Source: GCA-002708315 sp964460905
GTDB taxonomy: Bacteria > Bacteroidota > Bacteroidia > Bacteroidales > F082
Assembly: GCA_964460905.1 (NCBI GenBank)
Contig: CAYWRM010000014.1
Span: 32,021 to 96,020 of the forward strand
Length of the DNA stretch: 64,000 nt
Direction of reading: 5' to 3'
Below the pieces are notes generated by a model. That model did no database searches. It saw only the letters and a list, made by a program, of their open reading frames with translations, and was not told where the DNA came from. Within the stretch, counting starts at the first letter, position 1. Every line of letters starts with the position of its first letter. Shown here in pieces: positions 1 to 9,300 of this stretch. The position numbers were made by a program, and so were the translations under genes.

Positions 1-791
1 CAGCTTCAATAGAAAATAATGGGACAGTAAATGCTTACTTTGGAATACATCAGCAGTGGATTGGTTTTGAGGATGCACCAAATATGCAATGGGTACATGT
101 ATCGAATTTCTTCAATAAGCAAAAGATGGGTGTTTCTCTTAATATTGTAAATCAATCAGTTGGAGCATCATTAACTCAGAATATTAAAGCGGGTTATGCT
201 TATCATATTTATATTAGTGGAGGGCATAAGCTATCGCTAGGTATTAGCGCTGGTATATATTTTCGTCAATTTGATTTCTCAAAATTGAGGTTTGATGAAG
301 AAGAACCAAATATTTCGATGTCGTCCGAAAATGAATTAAAGCCAGATTTCGACTTTGGAGCTGAATATAGTTTTAGAAATTTTACATTTGGATTTGCATC
401 AAATCATATTACTATTACACCCAGCAAGGCAACAATTTATAAAATACCTTTACAAAATCATGTTTATGCAAGTTATGGAATAAACTTAAATAACGAGGTG
501 ACAGTGGTTCCGCGTGTTGATTTTTTTAATAGTGGCTCTATTTCTTCCTTTGGAGTTTCAACTGATTTCTTTTTGCGTGATATATTTAATGTAGGGGTTG
601 CATACCGTTCAGCTACATCTTTTATTATAAGGGCGGGTGCTAAACTAAGTCCTGTATTTCAAATACAATATGCATACGACATGGGTGCTGGTAGCTTTGC
701 CAGTTATAATTCAGGTATACATGAAGTCATTTTAATTGCACGCTTTAAAAAGAGAGATTTCTCATATAATTCTCCTCGATTTATTGATTAG
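1..791 (+). CDS. PorP/SprF family type IX secretion membrane protein, 5'-truncated
   Basis: The frame is open from base 3 and gives 262 residues up to TAG. The beginning, with the signal peptide, lies left of the window. The first visible residues contain the family hallmark HQQWIGFEDAPN, followed by alternating hydrophobic strands (YHIYISGGHKLSLGI, FGFASNHI, NVGVAYRS) of an outer-membrane beta-barrel. Members are usually a little over 300 residues, so roughly 40-60 are missing. PorP/SprF proteins act in type IX secretion and gliding, and copies are often encoded directly downstream of a large secreted adhesin, whose gene would lie off the left edge. The internal ATG at 84 is not the real start because the hallmark lies upstream of it. 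Confidence 0.87.
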   Translation, partial: ASIENNGTVNAYFGIHQQWIGFEDAPNMQWVHVSNFFNKQKMGVSLNIVNQSVGASLTQNIKAGYAYHIYISGGHKLSLGISAGIYFRQFDFSKLRFDEEEPNISMSSENELKPDFDFGAEYSFRNFTFGFASNHITITPSKATIYKIPLQNHVYASYGINLNNEVTVVPRVDFFNSGSISSFGVSTDFFLRDIFNVGVAYRSATSFIIRAGAKLSPVFQIQYAYDMGAGSFASYNSGIHEVILIARFKKRDFSYNSPRFID

Positions 792-907
792 AAGTTGTGT
801 ATAGCTATGGCTTCATATCTATATAGTACATAAAAAATAGCTTTTGGCAGCTTTGTAATGGGCTCATGTTGTAGAAGTTCACTGAGTTGAAAAAATAATA
901 GATAGGT

Positions 908-938
908 ATTGATAAATAGAAATATTGTATTATATTTG
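908..938 (+). promoter_or_regulatory. Bacteroidota-type promoter for a candidate small RNA
   Basis: ATTG at 908-911 (-33 element) is followed after 19 bases by TATATTTG at 931-938, an exact match to the TAnnTTTG -7 element. Transcription would begin near 942. No coding sequence follows before the terminator at 972-1010. Confidence 0.5.
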
Positions 939-941
939 CAT

Positions 942-1010
942 TGCTTGTTTTGTTTGTTTTTCATAATTGGGCCCACCTAATTGACCGCCTGGTCTGGGTG
1001 GGTTTTTTTT
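942..1010 (+). ncRNA. Candidate small RNA, about 69 nt
   Basis: Inferred from a well-spaced promoter (908-938) and an intrinsic terminator (972-1010) with no ORF between them. The predicted RNA has a U-rich unstructured 5' part of about 30 nt followed by a compound terminator hairpin. I do not recognise an RNA family. It could instead be a terminator serving the upstream PorP/SprF gene with a chance promoter match. Confidence 0.35.
972..1010 (+). terminator. Intrinsic terminator with two stacked stems
   Basis: CCCACC (972-977) pairs with GGTGGG (997-1002). Inside it GACC (983-986) pairs with GGTC (991-994) around the loop GCCT. Eight T residues follow (1003-1010). The T tract makes it a plus-strand terminator. 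It lies just past the 3' end of the minus-strand rnz gene. Confidence 0.75.
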
Positions 1011-1016
1011 ATAGCC

Positions 1017-1943
1017 TTAGGAAATAAAGTATTCTAAGCCCTCTTCGCTTAGTATGGTGGGATTGAAAACGTCTGCTGCTTCTTCAAATAATATGTTGAG
1101 ATCTTTATATCTTGCAGAAAAATGACCTAGAATTAATTTACCGGCATTGGATTTCTTTGCAATAATTGCAGCATCTCTTGCAGTGGAATGAAATTTTTCA
1201 CTAGCTAGATCTTGTAGACTACTATCGAATGTAGCTTCATGAAAGAGTAAACTAACATCTTTAATGTATTCTAGTATTGACTCATCATATTTAGTATCAG
1301 AACAGTATGCGTAAGATAATAGTTTTGGAGAAGCATGCGTTATTGTTTCATTAGGTATTATTTGATTTTCCGAATTCATATAATCTTCACCATCTTTAAT
1401 ATTTATTATTTCTTCAATTGATGGTTTGGACTCTTCAACAAAAGATTTTTTTATTCGAAGCTGTTTCGGATTTTCTTTAAAAATAAAGCCCCAGGTCGGT
1501 ATTCTGTGATTAAGAGGAAATGAATAAACCGACAGTTTTTTGTCTTCAAATAACATAGATTGATTATTGTTTTTTAAACTATGAAAAATAAGATCAAACT
1601 TTAGCTTTGTATATGCTGCATCAAGTAGTCTTTCAATTATTTGCTTAAGATTGACCGGACCATAAATATTAAGAGCTCTTTTACGCCCTAGTAGGTGATA
1701 AGTTGAGATTAGTCCTATTAGGCCAAAAAAATGATCACCGTGCATGTGACTTATGAAGATATGATCAATCTTATGATATTTGATTTTGTATTTTATGAGT
1801 TGTATTTGAGTTCCTTCTCCACAATCAATCAAAAAATATTGATTTTCATATACAACTACCTGGCTTGCCGGGTGATGATTTTGGCTTGGAATTGCTGATG
1901 AATTGCCCAATATAGTTACTGAAAAACCAAGAGTTTTATTCAT
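1017..1943 (-). CDS. rnz: Ribonuclease Z
   Basis: This 308-residue zinc endonuclease removes the 3' trailer from tRNA precursors. It has the metallo-beta-lactamase zinc motif HMHGDH at residues 66-71, the upstream FLIDCGEGTQIQ segment, a C-terminal LLFHEATF motif and GHFSARY near residue 273, typical of the short RNase Z form. Length is normal for the family. The ATG at 1941-1943 follows a TATATTTG -7 element by only five bases, so the transcript may be leaderless. It is separated from the upstream rpsA by a terminator and a palindromic repeat and is probably its own transcription unit. Confidence 0.93.
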   Translation of the reverse strand: MNKTLGFSVTILGNSSAIPSQNHHPASQVVVYENQYFLIDCGEGTQIQLIKYKIKYHKIDHIFISHMHGDHFFGLIGLISTYHLLGRKRALNIYGPVNLKQIIERLLDAAYTKLKFDLIFHSLKNNNQSMLFEDKKLSVYSFPLNHRIPTWGFIFKENPKQLRIKKSFVEESKPSIEEIINIKDGEDYMNSENQIIPNETITHASPKLLSYAYCSDTKYDESILEYIKDVSLLFHEATFDSSLQDLASEKFHSTARDAAIIAKKSNAGKLILGHFSARYKDLNILFEEAADVFNPTILSEEGLEYFIS

Positions 1944-1948
1944 GATTT

Positions 1949-1956
1949 CAAATATA
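1949..1956 (-). promoter_or_regulatory. -7 promoter element of rnz
   Basis: The minus strand reads TATATTTG (TAnnTTTG). The ATG begins five bases downstream, so transcription would start at or within a few bases of the start codon. I see no convincing -33 element. Confidence 0.4.
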
Positions 1957-2040
1957 CGTAAATCAATTCACCTGTTATAACCAAGCTATAATAATCTTTA
2001 GAAATTATTATGAACTAGTGTCAAGTTATATGTCCTTTGG

Positions 2041-2147
2041 TATTGAGACTGCTTTGTCATACTTCCTCGCAGTGACGTCATTGCGATGACGATCCCGATA
2101 GCTATCGGGAGAGGAAAAAGCAATCTCAATACGTCACTTTGAGATTG
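2041..2147. repeat. REP-like palindromic intergenic repeat
   Basis: Nested inverted repeats lie between rpsA and rnz. 2041-2054 pairs with 2118-2131 (13 of 14), AGTGACGT at 2071-2078 pairs with 2131-2138, TTCCTC at 2063-2068 pairs with GAGGAA at 2111-2116, and 2093-2110 is a perfect 18-base palindrome. CAATCTCAA (2121-2129) also pairs perfectly with 2139-2147, giving an alternative fold. The ATTGCGA and AGCAATCTC words resemble extragenic palindromic repeats that I recall as common in environmental Bacteroidota genomes. No coding sequence is present. Confidence 0.6.
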
Positions 2148-2171
2148 ACTTAACACTAAAAATATTAGAAC

Positions 2172-2203
2172 AAAAAAATCCCTCCGATTTACTCGGAAGG
2201 ATT
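2172..2203 (-). terminator. Intrinsic terminator of rpsA
   Basis: On the minus strand an 11-bp stem (2193-2203 with 2177-2187, loop GTAAA) is followed by a T tract (complement of 2172-2178). It lies 33 bases after the rpsA stop codon. Confidence 0.85.
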
Positions 2204-2235
2204 TAAGTTATAGTGTTAAATAAGTTTTCTAATAC

Positions 2236-4332
2236 TTATTTCTTGGTTCCAGCTTTTTCTTCTTTTTCTATTTCGCTCTTCAGATTAGCAAGAACATCAA
2301 GGTCACCGAAGGTTGTTTTTTCTACTTTTTCGTTAACCTTACTAAGTGCACGTTTCGATTTTTGACCTTCAGAAGCTACTTTTTTAGCATCTTTTGCTTT
2401 AGCTACTCTTGGGTCTTCTTCAAAAAGACGAGTGTGTGAAAGAATTATCTTCTTATTATCTTTAGAAAATTCAATTACTTTGAAGTCGATAGTTTCATCA
2501 GCTTTAATGTTTGATCCGTCTTCTTTCTTCAGGTGACGTAAAGGAGCAAAGCCTTCAACACCGTAAGGCAGTGAAATTAAAGCACCTTTGTCGTGAAGGT
2601 TGATAACGGTTCCTTGATGAACAGAATCTACAGTAAATACAGTTTCAAACACATCCCAAGGATTTTCCTCAAGTTGTTTGTGTCCAAGACTTAATCTGCG
2701 GTTTTCTTCATCGACATCAAGAACAACAACTTCAATTTCTTCGTTTATTTTAGTAAACTCGGCAGGATGTTTTATTTTTTTAGACCAACTTAAATCACTG
2801 ATGTGAATTAGTCCATCAACACCTTCTTCAATTTCAACAAAAATTCCAAAGTTTGTAAAGTTTCTAACTGTGGCTTTATGTTTTGAATTTACCTTATACT
2901 TATCACGAATTGCAGTCCATGGATCTGGAGCAAGTTGTTTCATTCCCAGCGACATTCTTCTTTCATCGCGGTCAAGTGTAAGTATTACAGCCTCAACTTC
3001 ATCGCCTACTTTCAGGAAATCCTGAGCAGTACGTAAATGTTGCGACCATGACATTTCACTAACATGTGTTAGGCCTTCAACACCAGGTGCAATTTCAATA
3101 AACGCACCATAATCAGCAAGAACAACAACTTTTCCTTTAATCTTGTCACCAACTTTCATATCAGGATTTAATGATTCCCATGGGTGAGGAGTTAGTTGTT
3201 TTAAACCAAGGGCGATACGTTTCTTGTTTTCATCAAAGTCGAGAATTACAACTTTTAATTTTTGATCAAGCTCAACAATCTCTTCCGGATGTTTAATACG
3301 ACCCCAACTTAGGTCTGTAATATGAATTAAACCGTCAACACCGCCAAGGTCTATAAATACACCATAAGTTGTAATATTTTTGGCAATTCCTTCAAGTACC
3401 TGTCCTTTTTCAAGTTTAGCTATAATCTCAGCTCTTTGTTGTTCTAGTTCGTCTTCAATAAGTGCTTTATGTGAAACAACAACATTTTTGTATTCATGAT
3501 TGATTTTAACCACTTTGAATTCCATAGTTTTTTCAACATAAACATCATAGTCTCTAATTGGTTTAACATCAATTTGAGAACCTGGCAAGAATGCTTCTAT
3601 TCCAAATACATCTACAATAAGACCACCTTTTGTACGACATTTAACAAAGCCATTGATGATTTCATCTTTGTCATGTGCTTCGTTAATTCTATCCCATGAT
3701 TTTAGTATGCGGGCTTTTTTATGAGAAAGTATCATTTGACCGCTTGAGTCTTCCTGATTTTCAACATAAATATCAACTATATCTCCAATTTTAAGATCAG
3801 GGTTATACCTAAATTCGTTAAAGGGGATAATTCCATCAGATTTGTAGCCAATGTTTATAACAACTTCACGGCTGTTCATCCCAACAATAGTTCCGTCAAT
3901 TACTTCATGTTCAACAATTGAGCTTAAAGAACTTGAGTAAATATCTTCAAGTTTGGTTCTTTCAGTAATAGAATAATTATCCTGCTTTTTTTCAAGAGCA
4001 TCCCAGTCAAATTCTGCAGGTATACTTTCTTCTGCTTCTTTTTCCTCTTCTTCAACTTTCTCAGCTACTGCTTCTTCCTTTTGTAATTCTGTTTCAGCAG
4101 CAGGTTCATCAGTAATATCTTCAGTAACAACTTCTTCTTTTTGTACTTCAGTTTTAGCAGTAGGTTCTTCAGTAGCTTCTTCAGCAACTTCTTCTTCTTT
4201 AGTTTCTTTTACTTCTTTTGCTTCTTCAGTTACGTTCTCTACTACTTCAGGAGTTGTTTTTTCTTCTTTGGTTTGAGCCTTTACATCCTTGTTCTCAGCA
4301 GGTTCAGCATTGTTTTTATCTTTTTCAGACAT
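2236..4332 (-). CDS. rpsA: 30S ribosomal protein S1
   Basis: This 698-residue protein binds mRNA on the small ribosomal subunit. About six consecutive S1 (OB-fold) repeats start near residue 143, visible as recurring patterns such as GVFIDLGGVDGLIHITDLSW, GAFIEIAPGVEGLTHVSEMSW and GIFVEIEEGVDGLIHISDLSW. Residues 1 to about 105 form a Glu/Lys/Ala/Val-rich acidic extension containing a 20-residue tandem repeat (residues 46-65 and 66-85, with a degenerate third copy). The tail is Lys-rich. A good promoter lies upstream at 4467-4496, giving a leader of about 125 nt, and a terminator lies at 2172-2203, so it is monocistronic and divergent from ychF. S1 is a likely important initiation factor here because Shine-Dalgarno sites are scarce. 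Confidence 0.96.
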   Translation of the reverse strand: MSEKDKNNAEPAENKDVKAQTKEEKTTPEVVENVTEEAKEVKETKEEEVAEEATEEPTAKTEVQKEEVVTEDITDEPAAETELQKEEAVAEKVEEEEKEAEESIPAEFDWDALEKKQDNYSITERTKLEDIYSSSLSSIVEHEVIDGTIVGMNSREVVINIGYKSDGIIPFNEFRYNPDLKIGDIVDIYVENQEDSSGQMILSHKKARILKSWDRINEAHDKDEIINGFVKCRTKGGLIVDVFGIEAFLPGSQIDVKPIRDYDVYVEKTMEFKVVKINHEYKNVVVSHKALIEDELEQQRAEIIAKLEKGQVLEGIAKNITTYGVFIDLGGVDGLIHITDLSWGRIKHPEEIVELDQKLKVVILDFDENKKRIALGLKQLTPHPWESLNPDMKVGDKIKGKVVVLADYGAFIEIAPGVEGLTHVSEMSWSQHLRTAQDFLKVGDEVEAVILTLDRDERRMSLGMKQLAPDPWTAIRDKYKVNSKHKATVRNFTNFGIFVEIEEGVDGLIHISDLSWSKKIKHPAEFTKINEEIEVVVLDVDEENRRLSLGHKQLEENPWDVFETVFTVDSVHQGTVINLHDKGALISLPYGVEGFAPLRHLKKEDGSNIKADETIDFKVIEFSKDNKKIILSHTRLFEEDPRVAKAKDAKKVASEGQKSKRALSKVNEKVEKTTFGDLDVLANLKSEIEKEEKAGTKK
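4048..4197 (-). repeat. 60-bp in-frame tandem repeat in the S1 acidic extension
   Basis: Two adjacent 20-codon units (residues 46-65 and 66-85 of S1) both end TE(V/L)QK and carry a Pro at unit position 12. A degenerate third copy starts at residue 86 with EEAVAE. Both the DNA and the protein show the period. Confidence 0.7.
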
Positions 4333-4466
4333 TAAATAATTAATTGTGTTTCGTAATCAACCATCCGGTGCTTGTGATTAGAAACCGATTATACATAAGT
4401 TTAATTATTTTAAGAATTTGGTTAGTAATAGTATACCAAAATTCCGGACACCTTAAAATCGGGGTG

Positions 4467-4496
4467 CAAAAGTACTTATTTTTACTGAATCACAAA
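4467..4496 (-). promoter_or_regulatory. rpsA promoter
   Basis: On the minus strand TTTG (4496-4493) is followed after 18 bases by TACTTTTG (4474-4467), matching the Bacteroidota -33/-7 consensus. The predicted start is near 4463, leaving a leader of about 130 nt before the rpsA ATG. Confidence 0.65.
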
Positions 4497-4534
4497 AATA
4501 TTTTCATTACTAATTTAGCGGAAAAATATTGTAT

Positions 4535-4542
4535 TATCTTTG
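4535..4542 (+). promoter_or_regulatory. -7 promoter element of ychF
   Basis: TATCTTTG matches TAnnTTTG exactly. The leader to the ychF ATG would be about 62 nt. The -33 region is only a T-rich match, so the call rests on the -7 box and the position between two divergent genes. Confidence 0.5.
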
Positions 4543-4608
4543 CAGGATAATTATCAGTATGGAGTATTGGTAATTATCAGATAAACAAATCATTAAAATT
4601 ATTTTAGT

Positions 4609-5703
4609 ATGTCATTAAATTGTGGTATAATTGGATTAACCAATACCGGAAAGACGGCAATCTTTAATTGTATGTCAAATACAAAAGCTCAAAGTTCTAA
4701 TTATGCTTTTAGTGCAACAAAATCAAATATAGGTATTGCAAATGTTCCAGATACACGATTGTATAAACTTGATGACTTGGTGCATTCTGCAAAAGTGGTT
4801 CCTGCATTAGTTGAGATTGTTGATGTGCCGGGTTTAGCAAAGGGCGCTAGTGAAGGAGAGGGTGTTGGCAATAAGTTTTTAGCTGATATTCAGCAAACTG
4901 ATGCATTAATACACGTATTAAGGTGCTTTGATGATGATGAATTACCACATATTGAAGGTTCAGTTGATCCAGTTAGAGACTTGGATATTGTAGATTTTGA
5001 ATTGCAAGTGAGAGATCTTGATCTTGTGGAAAGAAAAATTCTACGTCTTGAAAAGCTTATGAAGTCAGGTGACAAGGATGCAAAAAAGGGAATAGAGGTT
5101 CTTACAAAATATAAAGAGCATTTAGAGAATTTTGGTAATGCTCGTACGACTCCTGTTACTGAGGAAGATCGCAGGTTTATTAAGGATATGCAACTTCTTA
5201 CTGATAAAACAGTACTTTATGTATGTAATGTTGATGATTCAGCAGCTATTGATGGTAACGATTATGTGAAAAGAGTAATTGAGCAACTAGGTAGTGATGA
5301 AAATATTATTGTGATAGCTGGTAAACTTGAGGCTGAAATATCTGAACTTGAGGATGAAGCTGATCGAAAAGAATTTTTGGATGACGCCGGATTGTCTGAA
5401 CCTGGAGTTAATAAGTTGATACGAGCTGCTTATAAAGCACTAAATCTCCAATCATTTTTTACTGCCGGTCCCATGGAGGTAAAGGCATGGACAATAAAAA
5501 AGGGTATGAAAGCCCCTGAAGCATCCGGTGTTATACACAGTGATTTGGAACGTGGTTTTATTCGTGCTGAGGTTATAAAATATGATGATTATATCTCATA
5601 TGGTTCAGAGCACGCCGTAAAAGATGCAGGCAAATTCCATGTAGAAGGAAAAAACTATGTTGTTGAAGATGGTGATGTAATGCACATAAGGTTTAATGTA
5701 TAA
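4609..5703 (+). CDS. ychF: Redox-regulated ATPase YchF (OLA1 family)
   Basis: This 364-residue P-loop protein of the Obg-related family associates with ribosomes and prefers ATP. The Walker A motif GLTNTGKT is at residues 9-16, VDVPGLAKGASEGEG is the switch/G3 region, and VCNVDD occupies the position of the altered G4 motif, which lacks the NKxD guanine-specificity signature as expected for YchF. The C-terminal TGS domain covers about residues 280-364 and ends VEDGDVMHIRFNV. Length matches E. coli YchF. It is divergent from rpsA and convergent with the kinase gene that ends only 8 bases away. Confidence 0.96.
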   Translation: MSLNCGIIGLTNTGKTAIFNCMSNTKAQSSNYAFSATKSNIGIANVPDTRLYKLDDLVHSAKVVPALVEIVDVPGLAKGASEGEGVGNKFLADIQQTDALIHVLRCFDDDELPHIEGSVDPVRDLDIVDFELQVRDLDLVERKILRLEKLMKSGDKDAKKGIEVLTKYKEHLENFGNARTTPVTEEDRRFIKDMQLLTDKTVLYVCNVDDSAAIDGNDYVKRVIEQLGSDENIIVIAGKLEAEISELEDEADRKEFLDDAGLSEPGVNKLIRAAYKALNLQSFFTAGPMEVKAWTIKKGMKAPEASGVIHSDLERGFIRAEVIKYDDYISYGSEHAVKDAGKFHVEGKNYVVEDGDVMHIRFNV

Positions 5704-5711
5704 GCACTTTT

Positions 5712-6347
5712 TTATTCTAATATAACCTGGAACTCTTTATTTACATGTATTGTTGCCTTATTTTTAATTGACTGAACAGTCTTGTGTTCTTGTTCCAACA
5801 CTCTCCATCTTAGAGGATTATCCGGTTCTTTTCCCCTTGAGGATTGAGCTTTTTTTGTTTCGTGATAGGTCAATTCTATCAGAATCCGCATATCAACTCC
5901 ATCGGTATTAATAGCATATAATCCATCAATAATTAGCATATCAATTCCGTTAAAATCGGTAGTTAGCAAATCAACTTGTTCGGTTACAAGGTCGACACAT
6001 GGCATGGTTGATTTTTGGTTATTTTTGAAGTCATCAATTGTTTTATTAATGTCATCCCACCTATATTCTCCTAAACCCACAACATTTTCAACTCCATTTT
6101 TTTCACGCCATTCAGCACGTTCCAATGGTAGTGTATTATAGTAATTGTCGATGTGAATAGGCTTTGCAAAAATTCTATGCTTACGCAGATTTTTAGCAAT
6201 TACATGAGTAAGCTCTGATTTTCCTGAACCTGATTCTCCTGAAATAGCCACAATAAATTTATCTTTTCTATGCTTAAGGATTTCCTGTGTAATAATGTCA
6301 GCCGCAATTCTGTGTTTTTCTGTTATTAATAGTACGTCTTCTAACAT
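5712..6347 (-). CDS. Uridine-kinase-like P-loop kinase of a disaccharide operon
   Basis: This 211-residue cytosolic kinase belongs to the uridine kinase/phosphoribulokinase-like class of P-loop proteins. Walker A GESGSGKS is at residues 37-44, HIDNYYNT follows the usual substrate-contact position, and LIIDGLYAI near residue 140 is the Walker B-like strand. It is the last gene of a minus-strand operon, 25 bases after the phosphorylase/phosphoglucomutase fusion. It could be an ordinary nucleoside kinase, but the context suggests a sugar or sugar-derivative substrate, as for P-loop kinases found in some sugar-uptake operons. The substrate cannot be read from the sequence. No toxin (zeta) features are evident. 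Confidence 0.65.
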   Translation of the reverse strand: MLEDVLLITEKHRIAADIITQEILKHRKDKFIVAISGESGSGKSELTHVIAKNLRKHRIFAKPIHIDNYYNTLPLERAEWREKNGVENVVGLGEYRWDDINKTIDDFKNNQKSTMPCVDLVTEQVDLLTTDFNGIDMLIIDGLYAINTDGVDMRILIELTYHETKKAQSSRGKEPDNPLRWRVLEQEHKTVQSIKNKATIHVNKEFQVILE

Positions 6348-6372
6348 GTTTGGGATGCTTAAATGGGTTTTT

Positions 6373-9300
6373 TTAATCTCTTTTAACTATAAACTTCTCA
6401 CCTTTTTTAATTGTGTGTTTTTTACCAAATACCATGGTTTCAGTATCAGCATTTGTAATTATTTTAACTGACTTATTACTAATGATAAATTGATAATTAG
6501 TTCCTTTGAATACCAATGAAAATTCTATTTTTTCCCAATGTTCAGGCATATTGGGTTGGACTTTTATTAAGTCACCTCTTAAATCAACACCTGCAAAGGC
6601 TGATATTGCTATCATTATCGTACCAGCCATTACGCCTGCATGAATCCCTTCTGCTGTTGTTCCTCCCTGAATATCATTATAGTCGGATGTAAGAGCATCT
6701 TTATACAGATTCCAACTTAACTTTTTATCATCAATAATGTTAGCTAATTGTGAATGTACAACTCTGCTTAAAGTGGATCCGTGTGATGTCCTCTTTAAAT
6801 AGTAATTCAGGTTTTTTTGTAAATAATCAACAGGGAGGTTATACTTCAGGTTACCAAGTATATTATTTACTTCCTCGTCTTCCAGATTATAAAATGTCAT
6901 AAGAGTATCTGCCTGTTTGGCTACCTTGTAATCATCTGCTGATTTTCCTTCAGCTTTTAGTAGGCGATCCATCCTGTGAATATCTGCATATTTATTTTTG
7001 TAATAATCCCAATCAAGTTCCTTAAGCTCAAAGTAACCTCTATACTGTGCTATAATACCCTCATCATTTATAATCAGATTTATACTATTCTGAATATCCA
7101 ACCAATGTTCTAATTCATCATTATGAAAACCAATTTTGTTAGTTAGCTTTTCTTTTGAAGTATTGCTCATCGTAGCTAACAATTTTGGAGCTTTACTCAG
7201 CATCCAGACAGTCATAATGTTTGTATATGCATTGTCGCTTAATCCTCCATCGCTAGTATTTGGATAGTGTTCGTGGAATTCATCCGGTCCCATTACGTTG
7301 TCAATGCTATAACGATCAATTTTAGGGTTGAAATTTGCTTTGCTTTCCCAAAATCGACAAATCTCCAAATACATCTCTGCCCCATAGTTTTCAATAAATT
7401 CAATATCATTTGTAATATTGAAATATTGCCAAATATTATATGCAATTGCCAGAGAAACATGTCGTTGTAGAGAGCTGTAATCATCGCCCCATTCACCTGA
7501 AACAGGATTTAAATGCATTATTTGAGTTTCCTCTCTGCCATCGCTTCCGCTTTGCCACGGGAACATTGCTCCTTGGTAACCATACTCTGCTGCATACTCA
7601 CGGGCTTTGTTAAGTCGCTTGTATCTATACATTAGCATTGATTTGGCTGTTTCAGGGAAATGAATATCGTAGAATGGTAGTATGAAAATTTCATCCCAAA
7701 AAATGTGACCACGGTAAGCCTCTCCATGTAATCCCCTGGCAGTAATGCTTGCATCTATGGTTTTGTTATGTGGAGATGCACTCACTATCAAATGATAAAT
7801 ATGCAGGCGTAACAATTTTTGAGCAATTCTATCGCCGGATAGCTTTATGTCAGTTTTATCCCAAATAGCATCCCATGCTGAACTGCTTTCTTCAAGTAAA
7901 CTATCGAACGATTGCATTTTTGAAAGTTCATCAAGCGCCTTCTGTTTTACTTCATCTTTAAAATTATTTGAATCATATATTGTAACTAATTTTTCAACTG
8001 TAACTGTTTGATTTATTTCTGCTTGTTGGTCGATATATGTGTAAACAATACCATCGTCTGTTGTAACGCCATACTTATCGGTCACAATTTTATCATTAGA
8101 TATTATCCTGAGTTTTGCAGCTTCTGCTATTTTAATATTTGATTGTGAGGTTCGAACAATCAACCAGGAAGTATCTTCTTTGCCACCTTGATCAACAGGT
8201 TGCAGGTGTTTTGATTTTAAATCTTTATAACGGTTAACTCCTTCATTCTTTATGGTTCCGTCGAGCTTGCTTGAGATACTTAATTGTCCTGAATAATTTA
8301 AAGGTGTTATGTTATATTTGATTGCAGCCTGATGTGGATTTGCCATACTGGCTATTCTGAAAGATTCAACCAGAGTTTTACGACCATCATTATCAGTAAT
8401 AATCATTCTGCGAGTTAGCAAACCATTTCGAAAATGTAGTACACGCGATATTTGATCTGCTTTTTTGATGTTAGGATCAAACCAGGGTTCGGCGTCAATT
8501 TTAAAGTTTAAAGAAAGCCAGTTTGGAGCAGCAACAAAATCTTCATTCTCAATATCTTTGCCTGCTACATTTGTAATTAGACGGTTGTACAAACCGGCGA
8601 TGTATGTTGCAGGATAGTTTGAATTATTTGCAGAGGTTTCTTCCATAGCACCCCTAGTACCAAAGTATCCGTTCCCTACAGTAAGCAATGCTTCTCTGGA
8701 TTTTTCGCTGGCTGGATCATAATTGTTATAGGATATCTCCCAATTATCGTCATCAATTCCATGAGTAAACCAATTATTGATTTCTTTGAGGGTAATTTCC
8801 TCAAGATCGTTCACTACTATATCAGCTCCGTTAGCTTTTAATGCTTCGTTGTTATCTTCACGAGCCAATCCCAATACTAATCCGAAGTTACCGTTCTTAC
8901 CGGCTTGTACTCCTGAAACAGCATCCTCAACAACTATTGATCGGTTAATATCTACTCCAAGATTTTGTGCTGCTGTTAGAAAAATATCAGGTGCTGGTTT
9001 ACCGTTAAGCCCCATTTCTGCAGATACAACACCATCAACTCTGGTTTCTATAAAATGCATGAGCCCAGCTGCTTTCAGAACTGATTTTGCATTTTTACTT
9101 GAAGAGGCAACGCCAATCCTGATATTATCTTTTACAAGTTGTTCTAGTAGTTTAACAGTAGATGGATAAACTTCAACGCCTTCTTTTTTCAATACTTCGT
9201 TAAAAGCTTCATTTTTTCGATTACCCAGTCCGCATACAGTTTCCAATTCGGTGCGGTCCTCAGGTGTGCCGTATGGTAAATTAATATTTCTTGATTCAAG

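Noticed and set aside
788..976. 62-residue minus-strand ORF past the PorP/SprF gene
   Set aside because: Low-complexity, no recognisable domain, and its region is explained by the promoter and terminator of the small RNA candidate.
5712..6347. Zeta-toxin reading of the P-loop kinase
   Set aside because: No antitoxin neighbour, and the operon context and uridine-kinase motifs argue for a metabolic kinase.
8777..9169. 130-residue plus-strand ORF
   Set aside because: Antisense shadow of the mutase domain of the GH65 fusion gene.
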